Source of the DNA: Gammaproteobacteria bacterium
Lineage (GTDB): Bacteria > Pseudomonadota > Gammaproteobacteria > HK1
Direction: 5' to 3'
Assembly: GCA_009937425.1 (NCBI GenBank)
Contig: JAACFO010000014.1
Coordinates: forward strand, 1 to 54,469
DNA length: 54,469 nt
A model generated the notes under the pieces. That model had not been told where the DNA came from, made no database searches, and saw only the letters and a list, made by a program, of their open reading frames with translations. How positions within the stretch are numbered: position 1 is the first letter of the stretch; every line of letters begins with the position of its first letter. A program made the translations under genes and the position numbers. Below are positions 32,764 through 40,500 of the stretch, in pieces.

Positions 32764-33681
32764 ATGGCCAAGGGGACACACGAATATCAGGATGATCCTC
32801 GCAATGCCGAGATTCTGATTTACGTCAACGGGGAGCTGAAACCGCGCGCCGAGGCGTCGATCTCGGTATTCGATAGCGGCTTCGTCCTTGGTGACGGCGT
32901 CTGGGAGGGCTTACGCCTGCACCGGGGTAAAATTCTGTTTCTCGACGACCACCTGGGGCGCCTGTACGCGGGCGCGCAGGCACTCGACTTCGATATAGGG
33001 CTCGACCGGGAGGCACTCACGCAGGCGCTTTACACAACAGTCGAGGCCAACGGCATGCACGACAATGTGCACATCCGGCTGATGGTATCCCGTGGTCTCA
33101 AGTCCACTCCCTACCAGGATCCGCGCATGACCGTGGGTGTGGCTACCATCGTCATCATCCCGGAACACAAGCAACCCGACGCCGGGGTCATCGAGCACGG
33201 GGTGCGCCTGGCCACCGTGCATGTTCGGCGCGGGGCGCCGGATGTACAGGACCCGAAGATCAACAGCCACTCCAAGCTCAACTGCATCCTCGCCTGCATT
33301 CAGGCCACCAAGGCCGGCGCCGACGAGGCCCTGATGCTCGATCCCCATGGCTTCGTCGCCACCTGCAACTCGACCCATTTCTTCATCGTGCGCGGCGGTG
33401 AAGTGTGGACCTCGTCTGGAAACTATTGTCTGGCCGGTATTACGCGCGCCAATGTCATCGACATCTGCTGCCAGCAGGGGATCCCCGTGTACCAGCGGGA
33501 TTTCAGTCTGTTCGATGTCTACTCCGCGGACGAGGCTTTCGTCACCGGCACTTTCGCCGGTGTTGTCCCCGTCATCGATATAGACGGGCGGACCATCGGC
33601 GCCGGTACTCGCGGCACGATGACCGCGGGACTCCAGGAGCATTACCGCGCATTCATCGATGCTGAGTGCGCCGAGTCGTGA
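32764..33681 (+). CDS. Class IV aminotransferase (branched-chain or D-amino acid type)
   Basis: 305 residues, PLP-dependent fold type IV. Seen: Y-V-N-G-E-L, F-D-S-G-F-V-L-G-D-G-V-W-E-G-L-R (start of the large domain), D-D-H-L-G-R-L, the catalytic lysine in I-N-S-H-S-K-L-N, and a C-terminal D-E-A-F-V-T-G-T-F-A-G-V-V-P-V. Whether the substrate is a branched-chain amino acid cannot be read off. It starts at ATG 32764 (GGGGAGGGGGA about four bases away). The next gene overlaps its stop by four bases. Confidence 0.93.
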   Translation: MAKGTHEYQDDPRNAEILIYVNGELKPRAEASISVFDSGFVLGDGVWEGLRLHRGKILFLDDHLGRLYAGAQALDFDIGLDREALTQALYTTVEANGMHDNVHIRLMVSRGLKSTPYQDPRMTVGVATIVIIPEHKQPDAGVIEHGVRLATVHVRRGAPDVQDPKINSHSKLNCILACIQATKAGADEALMLDPHGFVATCNSTHFFIVRGGEVWTSSGNYCLAGITRANVIDICCQQGIPVYQRDFSLFDVYSADEAFVTGTFAGVVPVIDIDGRTIGAGTRGTMTAGLQEHYRAFIDAECAES

Positions 33682-34412
33682 GCGCCAGCGTTCGCGTCGC
33701 CATGTGGTCGGGTCCGCGGAACATCTCAACGGCAATGATGCGCGCCTGGGAGAATCGCGGCGACACGGTAGTGTGGGACGAACCCCTTTATGCGTTCTAC
33801 CTTCATCGCACCGGCATCGATCATCCCGGCGCCGACGAAGTGATCGCCGCCGGTGATACGGATTGGCGCAGCGTAGTGGCGGCTTTGACGGGTCCGGTGC
33901 CCGGTGGCAAGCCTGTTTTTTTTCACAAGCACATGACCCATCACATGCTCGAAGAGGTGGATCGAGACTGGCTCGCGCAAGTGCACAATTGTTTTCTGAT
34001 CCGCGATCCCCGCGAAGTCATCGCCTCCTATGCGCGTACCCGTCCCCATGTCACGGTGAGCGATGTGGGCGTATTGCAGCAAGCGGAAATCTTCGCGCAC
34101 GCGCGCCGAATGGCCGGGGCGACGCCATTGGTGCTGGACTCCAGGGATGTGCTGGAAGATCCCCGGGGCATGCTGATGGCGCTGTGCGCGGCGCTGGATG
34201 TTCCCTTCAGCGAAAAGATGTTGTCCTGGCCCCGGGGGGGGCGCAGCAGTGACGGCGTTTGGGCCAGATACTGGTACGATGCCGTGCGGGCGTCCGACGC
34301 ATTTTCGCCCTATGTTTCCAAAGTGCACACCCTGCCCCGGGCCCTGGAGCCTCTGGCCGAAGAGTGTGAGCCATGCTATCGCAACCTTTACGAGCACCGA
34401 CTACTCCCATGA
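33678..34412 (+). CDS. Sulfotransferase-like protein
   Basis: 244 residues. A P-loop-like 5'-phosphosulfate-binding start, V-A-M-W-S-G-P-R-N-I-S-T-A-M-M-R-A-W, followed by W-D-E-P-L-Y-A, and a second motif L-I-R-D-P-R-E-V-I-A-S-Y-A, which fit the PAPS-dependent sulfotransferase family. The real acceptor is unknown. GTG at 33678 overlaps the aminotransferase stop (GTGA); GTG at 33666 is possible. Members of this group are often mislabelled as aminotransferase-like from genomic association. Confidence 0.85.
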   Translation: MSASVRVAMWSGPRNISTAMMRAWENRGDTVVWDEPLYAFYLHRTGIDHPGADEVIAAGDTDWRSVVAALTGPVPGGKPVFFHKHMTHHMLEEVDRDWLAQVHNCFLIRDPREVIASYARTRPHVTVSDVGVLQQAEIFAHARRMAGATPLVLDSRDVLEDPRGMLMALCAALDVPFSEKMLSWPRGGRSSDGVWARYWYDAVRASDAFSPYVSKVHTLPRALEPLAEECEPCYRNLYEHRLLP

Positions 34413-36757
34413 ATGAAATACCCCTGGAACAATACGGTGTCGGACAGCCCATTCGACGCAAAGAAGATCAACGGTTTTTAACCGGCGCCGGCAAATATAT
34501 CGACGACGTATCCATGCCCGGCATGACGCATTTATTTATTTTGCGCTCGCCCTACGCCCACGCGCACATCGATTCCGTCGACACCCAAGCCGCGGCCGCC
34601 GCCCCTGGCGTGCTGGCGGTACTCACCGGTGCCGACTGGGTTGCCGACGGACTCGGCGGCATCCCCACCCGCACCGCGGCAAAGAACAGCGACGATTCTC
34701 CCGTGCCTACGCCCGAACGCCAGGGATTGGTCGCCACCCACGCACGTTTTGTCGGCGACGCGGTGGCAGCGGTGATCGCCGAGTCTGCACAAGCGGCCAG
34801 GGACGCCGCCGAGCTGATCGATGTCGACTACCGACCCCTGGCAGCAGTGGTCAGTGCCGAGCAGGCACTGGCCCCCGACGCACCGCTGGTGTGGGAGGAC
34901 GTTCCCGGCAACTTGTGCGTGCGCTTCGAAGTCGGCGATGCCGGGGCGGTGGACGACGCCATCGCCAGCGCAGCCCATGTGGTGTCCATGTTCGTCGACA
35001 ATCAACGGGTAACTGCGGCGCCCATCGAGACCCGTGGCGCCATCGCTCATTACGACCAGGCGCGCGATCGCTTTGTGCTCGCATTCGCCAGTCAGAATGT
35101 GCACGCCAATCGTAACCAACTCGCCGAGCAGGTATTGCACATACCGACGGACCGGCTTCGAGCACTGGCTTACGATGTGGGCGGCGGCTTCGGAGCGAAG
35201 AACCCTCTTTATCCCGAACACGCCCTGGTGCTGTGGGCCGCGCGCCGCACAGAGCGCCCGGTCAAGTGGATCAACGATCGCAGCGAGAGCTTTCTCTCCG
35301 ATGCCCACGGTCGCGACCAGCAGAGTCATGTGACCCTGGCCTTGAATGCGCAAGGCGATTTTCTGGCCCTGCGCGTGGATTCGGTGGGCAGCGTCGGTCC
35401 CTATTTATTGTCCGTCGGTCCGTTCACCTGCACCGCGGGCAGTGCGCGCACCCAGGGTGGCCCTTACCGCATTCCGGCGCTGCATTTCCATGCCCGCGCG
35501 GCATTCACCAACACCGCCCCCACCGATCCTTATCGCGGCGCCGGGCGCCCGGAAGCCAGCTATCACATCGAGCGCATCATCGACGTGGCGGCGTCCGAGC
35601 TCGGGATGGATCGCGTGGCTTTGCGCCGGCGCAATCTTCTCGCCAGTGACGAGTTGCCGTACACCACCGGCGCCGGCAGCCGCATCGATTGCGGTGATTT
35701 CGAGGCGATACTGGATCGCACTATCGCGCTTGCCGATTGGCAGGGATTCGAGGCGCGCGCAAGCGAAGCGCGGGCCAGGGGTCGCCGCCGTGGCATCGGT
35801 ATTTGCACGTACCTGGAGTGCAGCGGCGGCGGGCCCAAGGAGCATGCCGCCCTGCGCTTTTCCAGCGATGGCCGGGTGACGGTGGCGGTGGGTAGTCACT
35901 CCACGGGTATGAGCCACGAGACCGTCATGGCGCAAGTCCTGGCCGCGCGCCTGGGGTTGCCCCTGGACGCCATCGATTTTCTGCAGGGCGATACCGACGC
36001 CACGCCCATCGGGGGTGGTCACGGTGGGTCCCGGGGACTGGAGATGGGCGGATCCGCCGTGGTGCGCGTGGCCGACCGGGTGCTGGAAAAGGCCACCAGC
36101 ATCGCCGCGCATCTGCTCGAAGCCGCGGCCGTGGATGTGGAGTTCGACGCCGGCCGGTTTCGCGTCGCTGGGACCGACCACGCCGTCGGCATGCAGGAGG
36201 TTATCCGCGCGTCCTTCGATGGTAGCCGTCGGCCCGACGATATCGACGCTCTGGACGACGCGGTTGATTACGAGCGCAGCGGCATCACCTACCCCAACGG
36301 TTGCCACATTGCCGAAGTGGAGGTGGATCCCGAGACCGGGACCGTCGATCTGGTGAACTACAGCGTCGTCGACGATTTCGGCACTATCGTGAATCCCCTG
36401 ACCTGCGCCGGGCAGGTCATGGGCGGCACCGCCCAGGGGGTCGGGCAGGCACTGATGGAGAAAATCGTCTACGAGGATGACGGCGGTCAGCTTCTGTCGG
36501 GCACCTTCATGGACTACGCGGTGCCCAGGGCCTCGGACATGCCGGATATGCACATCGAGTTTTTCCAGGAGGCGCCCAGCACGGAAAATCCTCTTGGCGC
36601 CAAGGGGGCCGGGGAGGCCGGTTGTTGTGGCGCGCTGCCGGCGGTGGTCGGGGCCGTCGTGCACGCCCTGGAGGAGTACGGCGTTCGACACCTGGATATG
36701 CCGTTGACCCCGGAGAAGCTATGGCGGGCGGTATCGGCTGGTGATGGCAAAGGGTAG
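34409..36757 (+). CDS. Molybdenum hydroxylase large subunit (xanthine dehydrogenase/CO dehydrogenase form II-like)
   Basis: 782 residues. N-terminal Q-P-I-R-R-K-E-D-Q-R-F-L-T-G-A-G-K-Y and I-L-R-S-P-Y-A-H-A-H-I; MoCo-binding G-G-G-F-G-A-K; the active-site loop P-Y-R-G-A-G-R instead of the A-Y-x-C-S-F-R of form I CO dehydrogenase; and G-A-K-G-A-G-E-A-G with the catalytic glutamate. It therefore belongs to the large-subunit family, probably hydroxylating an aldehyde or heterocycle rather than oxidising CO. No FAD (CoxM) or 2Fe-2S (CoxS) subunit is in the window. Start overlaps the sulfotransferase stop (ATGA). Confidence 0.9.
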   Translation: MNEIPLEQYGVGQPIRRKEDQRFLTGAGKYIDDVSMPGMTHLFILRSPYAHAHIDSVDTQAAAAAPGVLAVLTGADWVADGLGGIPTRTAAKNSDDSPVPTPERQGLVATHARFVGDAVAAVIAESAQAARDAAELIDVDYRPLAAVVSAEQALAPDAPLVWEDVPGNLCVRFEVGDAGAVDDAIASAAHVVSMFVDNQRVTAAPIETRGAIAHYDQARDRFVLAFASQNVHANRNQLAEQVLHIPTDRLRALAYDVGGGFGAKNPLYPEHALVLWAARRTERPVKWINDRSESFLSDAHGRDQQSHVTLALNAQGDFLALRVDSVGSVGPYLLSVGPFTCTAGSARTQGGPYRIPALHFHARAAFTNTAPTDPYRGAGRPEASYHIERIIDVAASELGMDRVALRRRNLLASDELPYTTGAGSRIDCGDFEAILDRTIALADWQGFEARASEARARGRRRGIGICTYLECSGGGPKEHAALRFSSDGRVTVAVGSHSTGMSHETVMAQVLAARLGLPLDAIDFLQGDTDATPIGGGHGGSRGLEMGGSAVVRVADRVLEKATSIAAHLLEAAAVDVEFDAGRFRVAGTDHAVGMQEVIRASFDGSRRPDDIDALDDAVDYERSGITYPNGCHIAEVEVDPETGTVDLVNYSVVDDFGTIVNPLTCAGQVMGGTAQGVGQALMEKIVYEDDGGQLLSGTFMDYAVPRASDMPDMHIEFFQEAPSTENPLGAKGAGEAGCCGALPAVVGAVVHALEEYGVRHLDMPLTPEKLWRAVSAGDGKG

Positions 36758-36814
36758 GGCGGGAACCGGTCCGGGGTTCATGGCAGAAAGGACATTTTAA
36801 TTCAGGGGAAATCC

Positions 36815-36843
36815 TTGACGCACTGCACCATATGGGCTATATT
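36815..36843 (+). promoter_or_regulatory. Sigma-70-type promoter for the small RNA
   Basis: TTGACG (36815-36820) and TATATT (36838-36843) with an exact 17-base spacer. It is a near-consensus promoter with the expected start point around 36850, just before the stem-loops of the candidate small RNA. It is not close to any gene start on the plus strand. Confidence 0.85.
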
Positions 36844-36849
36844 GCACTG

Positions 36850-36934
36850 CAACATCAGTAATGATGTTTCTCCTCCAAACCCTCCTTTGGTGGTTATTTA
36901 ATGCCGAGACGTCCCCCGTCTCGGCTTTTTTTTT
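36850..36934 (+). ncRNA. Candidate small RNA (about 85 nt) with CCUCC anti-Shine-Dalgarno loop
   Basis: Order: near-consensus promoter, hairpin AACATCA/TGATGTT with a GTAA tetraloop (36851-36868), single-stranded TCTCCTCC, a 5-bp hairpin CCAAA/TTTGG whose loop is CCCTCC (36875-36890), then a 9-bp terminator stem GCCGAGACG/CGTCTCGGC and nine T. The exposed CCUCC sequences can pair with Shine-Dalgarno GGAGG, a recurrent design of trans-acting small RNAs. No gene follows, so it is not a leader. Presence of a homologue elsewhere is untested. Confidence 0.7.
36903..36934 (+). terminator. Strong intrinsic terminator of the small RNA
   Basis: Stem GCCGAGACG (36903-36911) and CGTCTCGGC (36917-36925), loop TCCCC, followed by nine T (36926-36934). 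It ends six bases before the stop codon of the convergent glycosyltransferase gene. Confidence 0.9.
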
Positions 36935-36940
36935 GCGCCC

Positions 36941-38074
36941 CTATTTATCCTGCGGGGACCATGGGCCGCTCGATGGCTCGTAGAACACGAAGTATTTGCG
37001 CCCGGCGAAGTTGAGTAGCAACCCGCACAAAATAGCCATGCTCTTCGCCGCGGCCGGGCCTGCGCCGGCGACCAGCAACCCCTTGGTGATCACCAGGTCG
37101 AGCACCGCGACGCCGAACACCAGCGCCAGATATACGGCCACTTCCTTCCATGTCGTCCACTGGGCGTTGTGCCGGAACAGCAGCAGGACGCAGAGGAAAT
37201 AGTTAATCGTCGCTGCAATCACGAAGGCCGCAGGCGCGGCGGCGTGCACCGCGTAGCCGGCGTGGAACAGCGCCATAAAAATCCCCAGATTGGCTGCTGC
37301 CGCGATGCCGCCAATGAACAAATAGAGCAGAAACTGCACTGGTAGCGGCGCCTTGTGGGCGTTGTATCTCAGAATGGCGTAGAGCGCGCGAAATCCGTCC
37401 CTGGCGCCGATCTTCTTGCCCTCGGCGTAGGTACGGCCGTGGTAGGAAATCCCCATCTCGTAGATTCGCACGCGCATCTGGGCAACCTTCGCCACCATCT
37501 CGGGTTCGACCCCGAAACGGTTTTCCTCGATCTCGAAGGATTGAATGATCTCGCGACGGAATACCTTGTAGCAGCTTTCCATGTCCGTCAGGTTCAAATC
37601 GGTAAAGATGTTGGAGATCAAGGTCAGGAAACTGTTACCCAATGAGTGCCAGAAGTAGAGAACCCGATGGGCGCCGTGGGACAGAAATCGGGAGCCGAAC
37701 ACCACATCGGCGACGCCGCCTCTCAGGGGCTCCAGCAGGCGCTTCAAATCCTGAGGGTCGTATTCCAGGTCGGCGTCTTGAACGGCGACAAAATCACCGG
37801 TTGCCTGTGCGAATCCCGTGCGCAGTGCCGCGCCTTTGCCCATGTTCTTTTCGTGCTCGAGCAGGCGCACTTCCTGATGCCTGGCGCACAGTGCCTGCGC
37901 CACGGCAATGCTGTCGTCGCGGGACCCGTCGTCGACGACGATGATCTCCAGGGTCAAATTGACGTCTTGAATTTCCAGTAGACCCTGGATACAGGAGCCG
38001 AGAGTGGCCTGCTCGTTGTAACAAGGTACGACGACGCTCAGGGTTGCGTGCTCGAGATGTCCGTAGCGGCTCAA
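36941..38074 (-). CDS. Family 2 glycosyltransferase fused to a GtrA-like membrane domain
   Basis: 377 residues. N-terminal GT2 (about 1-235): V-V-V-P-C-Y-N-E-Q-A-T-L, V-V-D-D-G-S-R-D-D-S, and D-A-D-L-E-Y-D-P (the D-x-D-like metal site), as in polyprenyl-phosphate mannose/glucose transferases. C-terminal part (about 245-370) has four hydrophobic helices of GtrA/DPMS type. The fusion suggests synthesis and flipping of an undecaprenyl-phosphate sugar for O-antigen or cell-envelope glycans. No neighbour gives its substrate. Confidence 0.92.
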   Translation of the reverse strand: MSRYGHLEHATLSVVVPCYNEQATLGSCIQGLLEIQDVNLTLEIIVVDDGSRDDSIAVAQALCARHQEVRLLEHEKNMGKGAALRTGFAQATGDFVAVQDADLEYDPQDLKRLLEPLRGGVADVVFGSRFLSHGAHRVLYFWHSLGNSFLTLISNIFTDLNLTDMESCYKVFRREIIQSFEIEENRFGVEPEMVAKVAQMRVRIYEMGISYHGRTYAEGKKIGARDGFRALYAILRYNAHKAPLPVQFLLYLFIGGIAAAANLGIFMALFHAGYAVHAAAPAAFVIAATINYFLCVLLLFRHNAQWTTWKEVAVYLALVFGVAVLDLVITKGLLVAGAGPAAAKSMAILCGLLLNFAGRKYFVFYEPSSGPWSPQDK

Positions 38075-38286
38075 CAGTTCGGGATTCCGTTAGATTGCGA
38101 CCTGGGCGCCCGGGGCAACGCCCGGGATCATCAGCTTCGAGTCACAGGAAGAATAGGCGATCCCGCGGCTTCCAGCCGGCGCCGCAGCTATCGCCGGATA
38201 TGCACGAGCCGCTGCCGTCGCTGACCATCAGCGGTGAACGGCGGTCAGCGGCATCGTGAACGCAGGGGCAGCGGGAAAGTGGCTTC

Positions 38287-38745
38287 TTAGAAAGGAATAT
38301 CGTCGTCGAAGTCTTCTACGGCTTCCGCTTTTTTGGGGCTTGCGCCCGCGGAGCCCGCATCTCCGGACCGACCGCTGTCGAAATCCGGCGGTGGCGACTG
38401 CGCGCCACCACGGCTGCCGAGCATCTGCATTTCATTGCCGACAATTTCCGTGGTCCAACGGTCCTGGCCGTCCTTGTCCTGCCATTTGCGAGTCTGAATG
38501 CGGCCTTCCACATAGATCTGAGAGCCCTTGCGCAGGTACTCGGCGGCGATTTCCGCGAGGCGGGCAAAGAAAACGATCCGGTGCCACTCCGTACGCTCCT
38601 GCTGGTCTCCGGATTGCTTGTCCCGCCAGGAATCGGTAGTCGCCAGGCGCACATTGGTGACGGCGCTGCCGCTGGCGGTATAACGGGTCTCGGGATCGGC
38701 TCCCAGGTTACCGACGAGAATGACTTTGTTGACGCCTCTAGCCAT
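38287..38745 (-). CDS. ssb: Single-stranded DNA-binding protein
   Basis: 152 residues. OB-fold start [26 protein letters not shown], and [11 protein letters not shown]. After a flexible Gly/Ser/Pro linker it ends in the acidic tip D-D-D-I-P-F that recruits repair and replication proteins. Next to an MFS gene and uvrA, a common gammaproteobacterial arrangement. Confidence 0.98.
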   Translation of the reverse strand: MARGVNKVILVGNLGADPETRYTASGSAVTNVRLATTDSWRDKQSGDQQERTEWHRIVFFARLAEIAAEYLRKGSQIYVEGRIQTRKWQDKDGQDRWTTEIVGNEMQMLGSRGGAQSPPPDFDSGRSGDAGSAGASPKKAEAVEDFDDDIPF

Positions 38746-38988
38746 GATATTTGATCTCCTGGTCTGTTGTTTTCACCGCAGCGTCGGCGACCTTCTGCCA
38801 GGAAGGAATGACGATGATCGGTCCCATATTCGCTCGCAGTGAATCCACCGCGACCGGCCACGATTTCCATCCTGGAAGGCGTGTTACGCCTGGCGGCAGT
38901 CCGTGTTTGCCTCTCGGGCCGGGGGCTCCAACCGGATCCGCGTGCCCAGTGGGAAACCGCGAAGTACCGCAATTTCCCGCCAGGAATG

Positions 38989-40380
38989 TTACGCCCGGGT
39001 TGCGGAAAATGCACGCAGGGCCTCCTGGTCGAGGCGCTTGCGGTCCACCTTGAGATAGGCGATGCCATCATCGGCGACCACTACCGCTTCGGCAACACCG
39101 GCGATTTCCAGCAGGCGTGCGGTCAATTCGTCGCACATCTGCTCGTTAACCACACCCAGATTCAGCAGATGCGTACTCAGCGGTAGCGGATTGCGCATGC
39201 TGGCGGAGACCAATAGCCACAGCACGCAGAGGCCTGCACAGACGGCGAACACGGACGTTATACCGAAATTTCCGTAAAGCCAGCCGCCGGCGATGCCGCC
39301 GAGAAAGGCACCAAGGTATTGGGCGGTGGAATAAACGCCCAGGGCCGTTCCCTTGAGTTCCGAGGGCGCCAGGCGCGAGACCAGGGAGGGCAGGCTGGCC
39401 TCGAGCACCGTAAAGCCGGTGAAATACAAGACCATGCAAAGCACCACCAGCCACCAGGAATCGAGAAATGCGTACAACCCGACCTGAGACAGAACAAGCA
39501 GGAAGACCGACAGCAGAAACACCTGCTTGATGCGGTTGTGGCGGTCCGCGTACATGACAAACGGCGCCATGAACACGAGAGCGAAGCTGAGTACGAACAA
39601 ATAGACCTTCCAGTGCTCGTCGGCCGCGAAACCCGCGTGATCGCGCAGCGCCAGGGGTAGCACCACGAAAGTGGCGGTCATCATCAGATGCAGGATGAGG
39701 ATACCCAGGTCCAGGCGCAGCAGTTGGCTATCACGCAGTATGCGCGCGAACTGCGCCGGGATCGCCTCGGTGTCTCGGTGAAAGCGCACCTGGGCCGGGG
39801 TCGGTACGTAATAGAGCAGTACACCGATGCCCAGAATCGCCATCACTCCGGTCATCCAGAAGAGTCCCGGCAGGCCCAGAAGGGGCTTTATCGCCGGGCC
39901 TGCGACCATGGCGAGCGCGAACGCCATACCGATGCTGATGCCGATGATGGCCATGGCCTTGGTGCGCTGCTCTTCGCGGGTCAAATCGGCGGTGAGCGCC
40001 AGCACTGCGGCGGCAATCGCGCCGAAGCCCTGCAGTCCGCGGCCGATTATGACCCCCCAGATAGTGTCGGCGCTGGCGGCCACGGCGCTGCCCGCGGCGA
40101 ATATCAGCAGCCCGGCGACGATCACCTTCTTGCGGCCGATTCGGTCCGAGAGTCTGCCGAAGGGAATCTGAAACAGCGCCTGGGTGAGGCCGTAAATGCC
40201 GATGGCCAGGCCCGTTAGCATGGCGGTATTTCCCGAGTAGAGGTGCGCGTCCAGGCTGAAAATCGGGAAAATCATGAACAAGCCGAGCATACGCAGTGTG
40301 AATATGCTGGCGAGCGCAATGGACGCGCGGCGCTCGGTGGGAGTCATGGCCGCGTTGGCATGGGGAGACGGTGAGTTCAC
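38989..40380 (-). CDS. MFS transporter, YajR-like
   Basis: 463 residues with twelve hydrophobic helices and the MFS loop motif [11 protein letters not shown] after helix 2. A C-terminal soluble extension of about 70 residues (from about 390: [10 protein letters not shown] ... [17 protein letters not shown]) resembles the YAM domain of YajR. Substrate unknown. Divergent from uvrA across 120 bases. Confidence 0.92.
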   Translation of the reverse strand: MNSPSPHANAAMTPTERRASIALASIFTLRMLGLFMIFPIFSLDAHLYSGNTAMLTGLAIGIYGLTQALFQIPFGRLSDRIGRKKVIVAGLLIFAAGSAVAASADTIWGVIIGRGLQGFGAIAAAVLALTADLTREEQRTKAMAIIGISIGMAFALAMVAGPAIKPLLGLPGLFWMTGVMAILGIGVLLYYVPTPAQVRFHRDTEAIPAQFARILRDSQLLRLDLGILILHLMMTATFVVLPLALRDHAGFAADEHWKVYLFVLSFALVFMAPFVMYADRHNRIKQVFLLSVFLLVLSQVGLYAFLDSWWLVVLCMVLYFTGFTVLEASLPSLVSRLAPSELKGTALGVYSTAQYLGAFLGGIAGGWLYGNFGITSVFAVCAGLCVLWLLVSASMRNPLPLSTHLLNLGVVNEQMCDELTARLLEIAGVAEAVVVADDGIAYLKVDRKRLDQEALRAFSATRA

Positions 40381-40500
40381 ATTGTGACCAGGTTGCTTTG
40401 CGTCGCAATGCGCAAGCCGCGTAATATAAACAGTTTACCGGCCGCCTCCAAACGATCATCCGTGGTCGCCGGGCGGCTCCCGGACAGGTCCCGGATAATT

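Noticed and set aside
35405..36691. Minus-strand frame of 428 codons
   Set aside because: It is antisense to the molybdenum hydroxylase gene, rich in His/Gly, with no domain match. It results from low stop frequency in GC-rich DNA.
34409..36757. Form I carbon monoxide dehydrogenase large subunit
   Set aside because: The active-site loop is P-Y-R-G-A-G-R, not A-Y-x-C-S-F-R, and the other two subunits are missing, so CO oxidation is not supported.
38746..38988. Possible regulatory RNA between ssb and the MFS gene
   Set aside because: Short direct repeats are seen (G-T-T-A-C-G-C-C) but no promoter/terminator pair or stable fold convincing enough.
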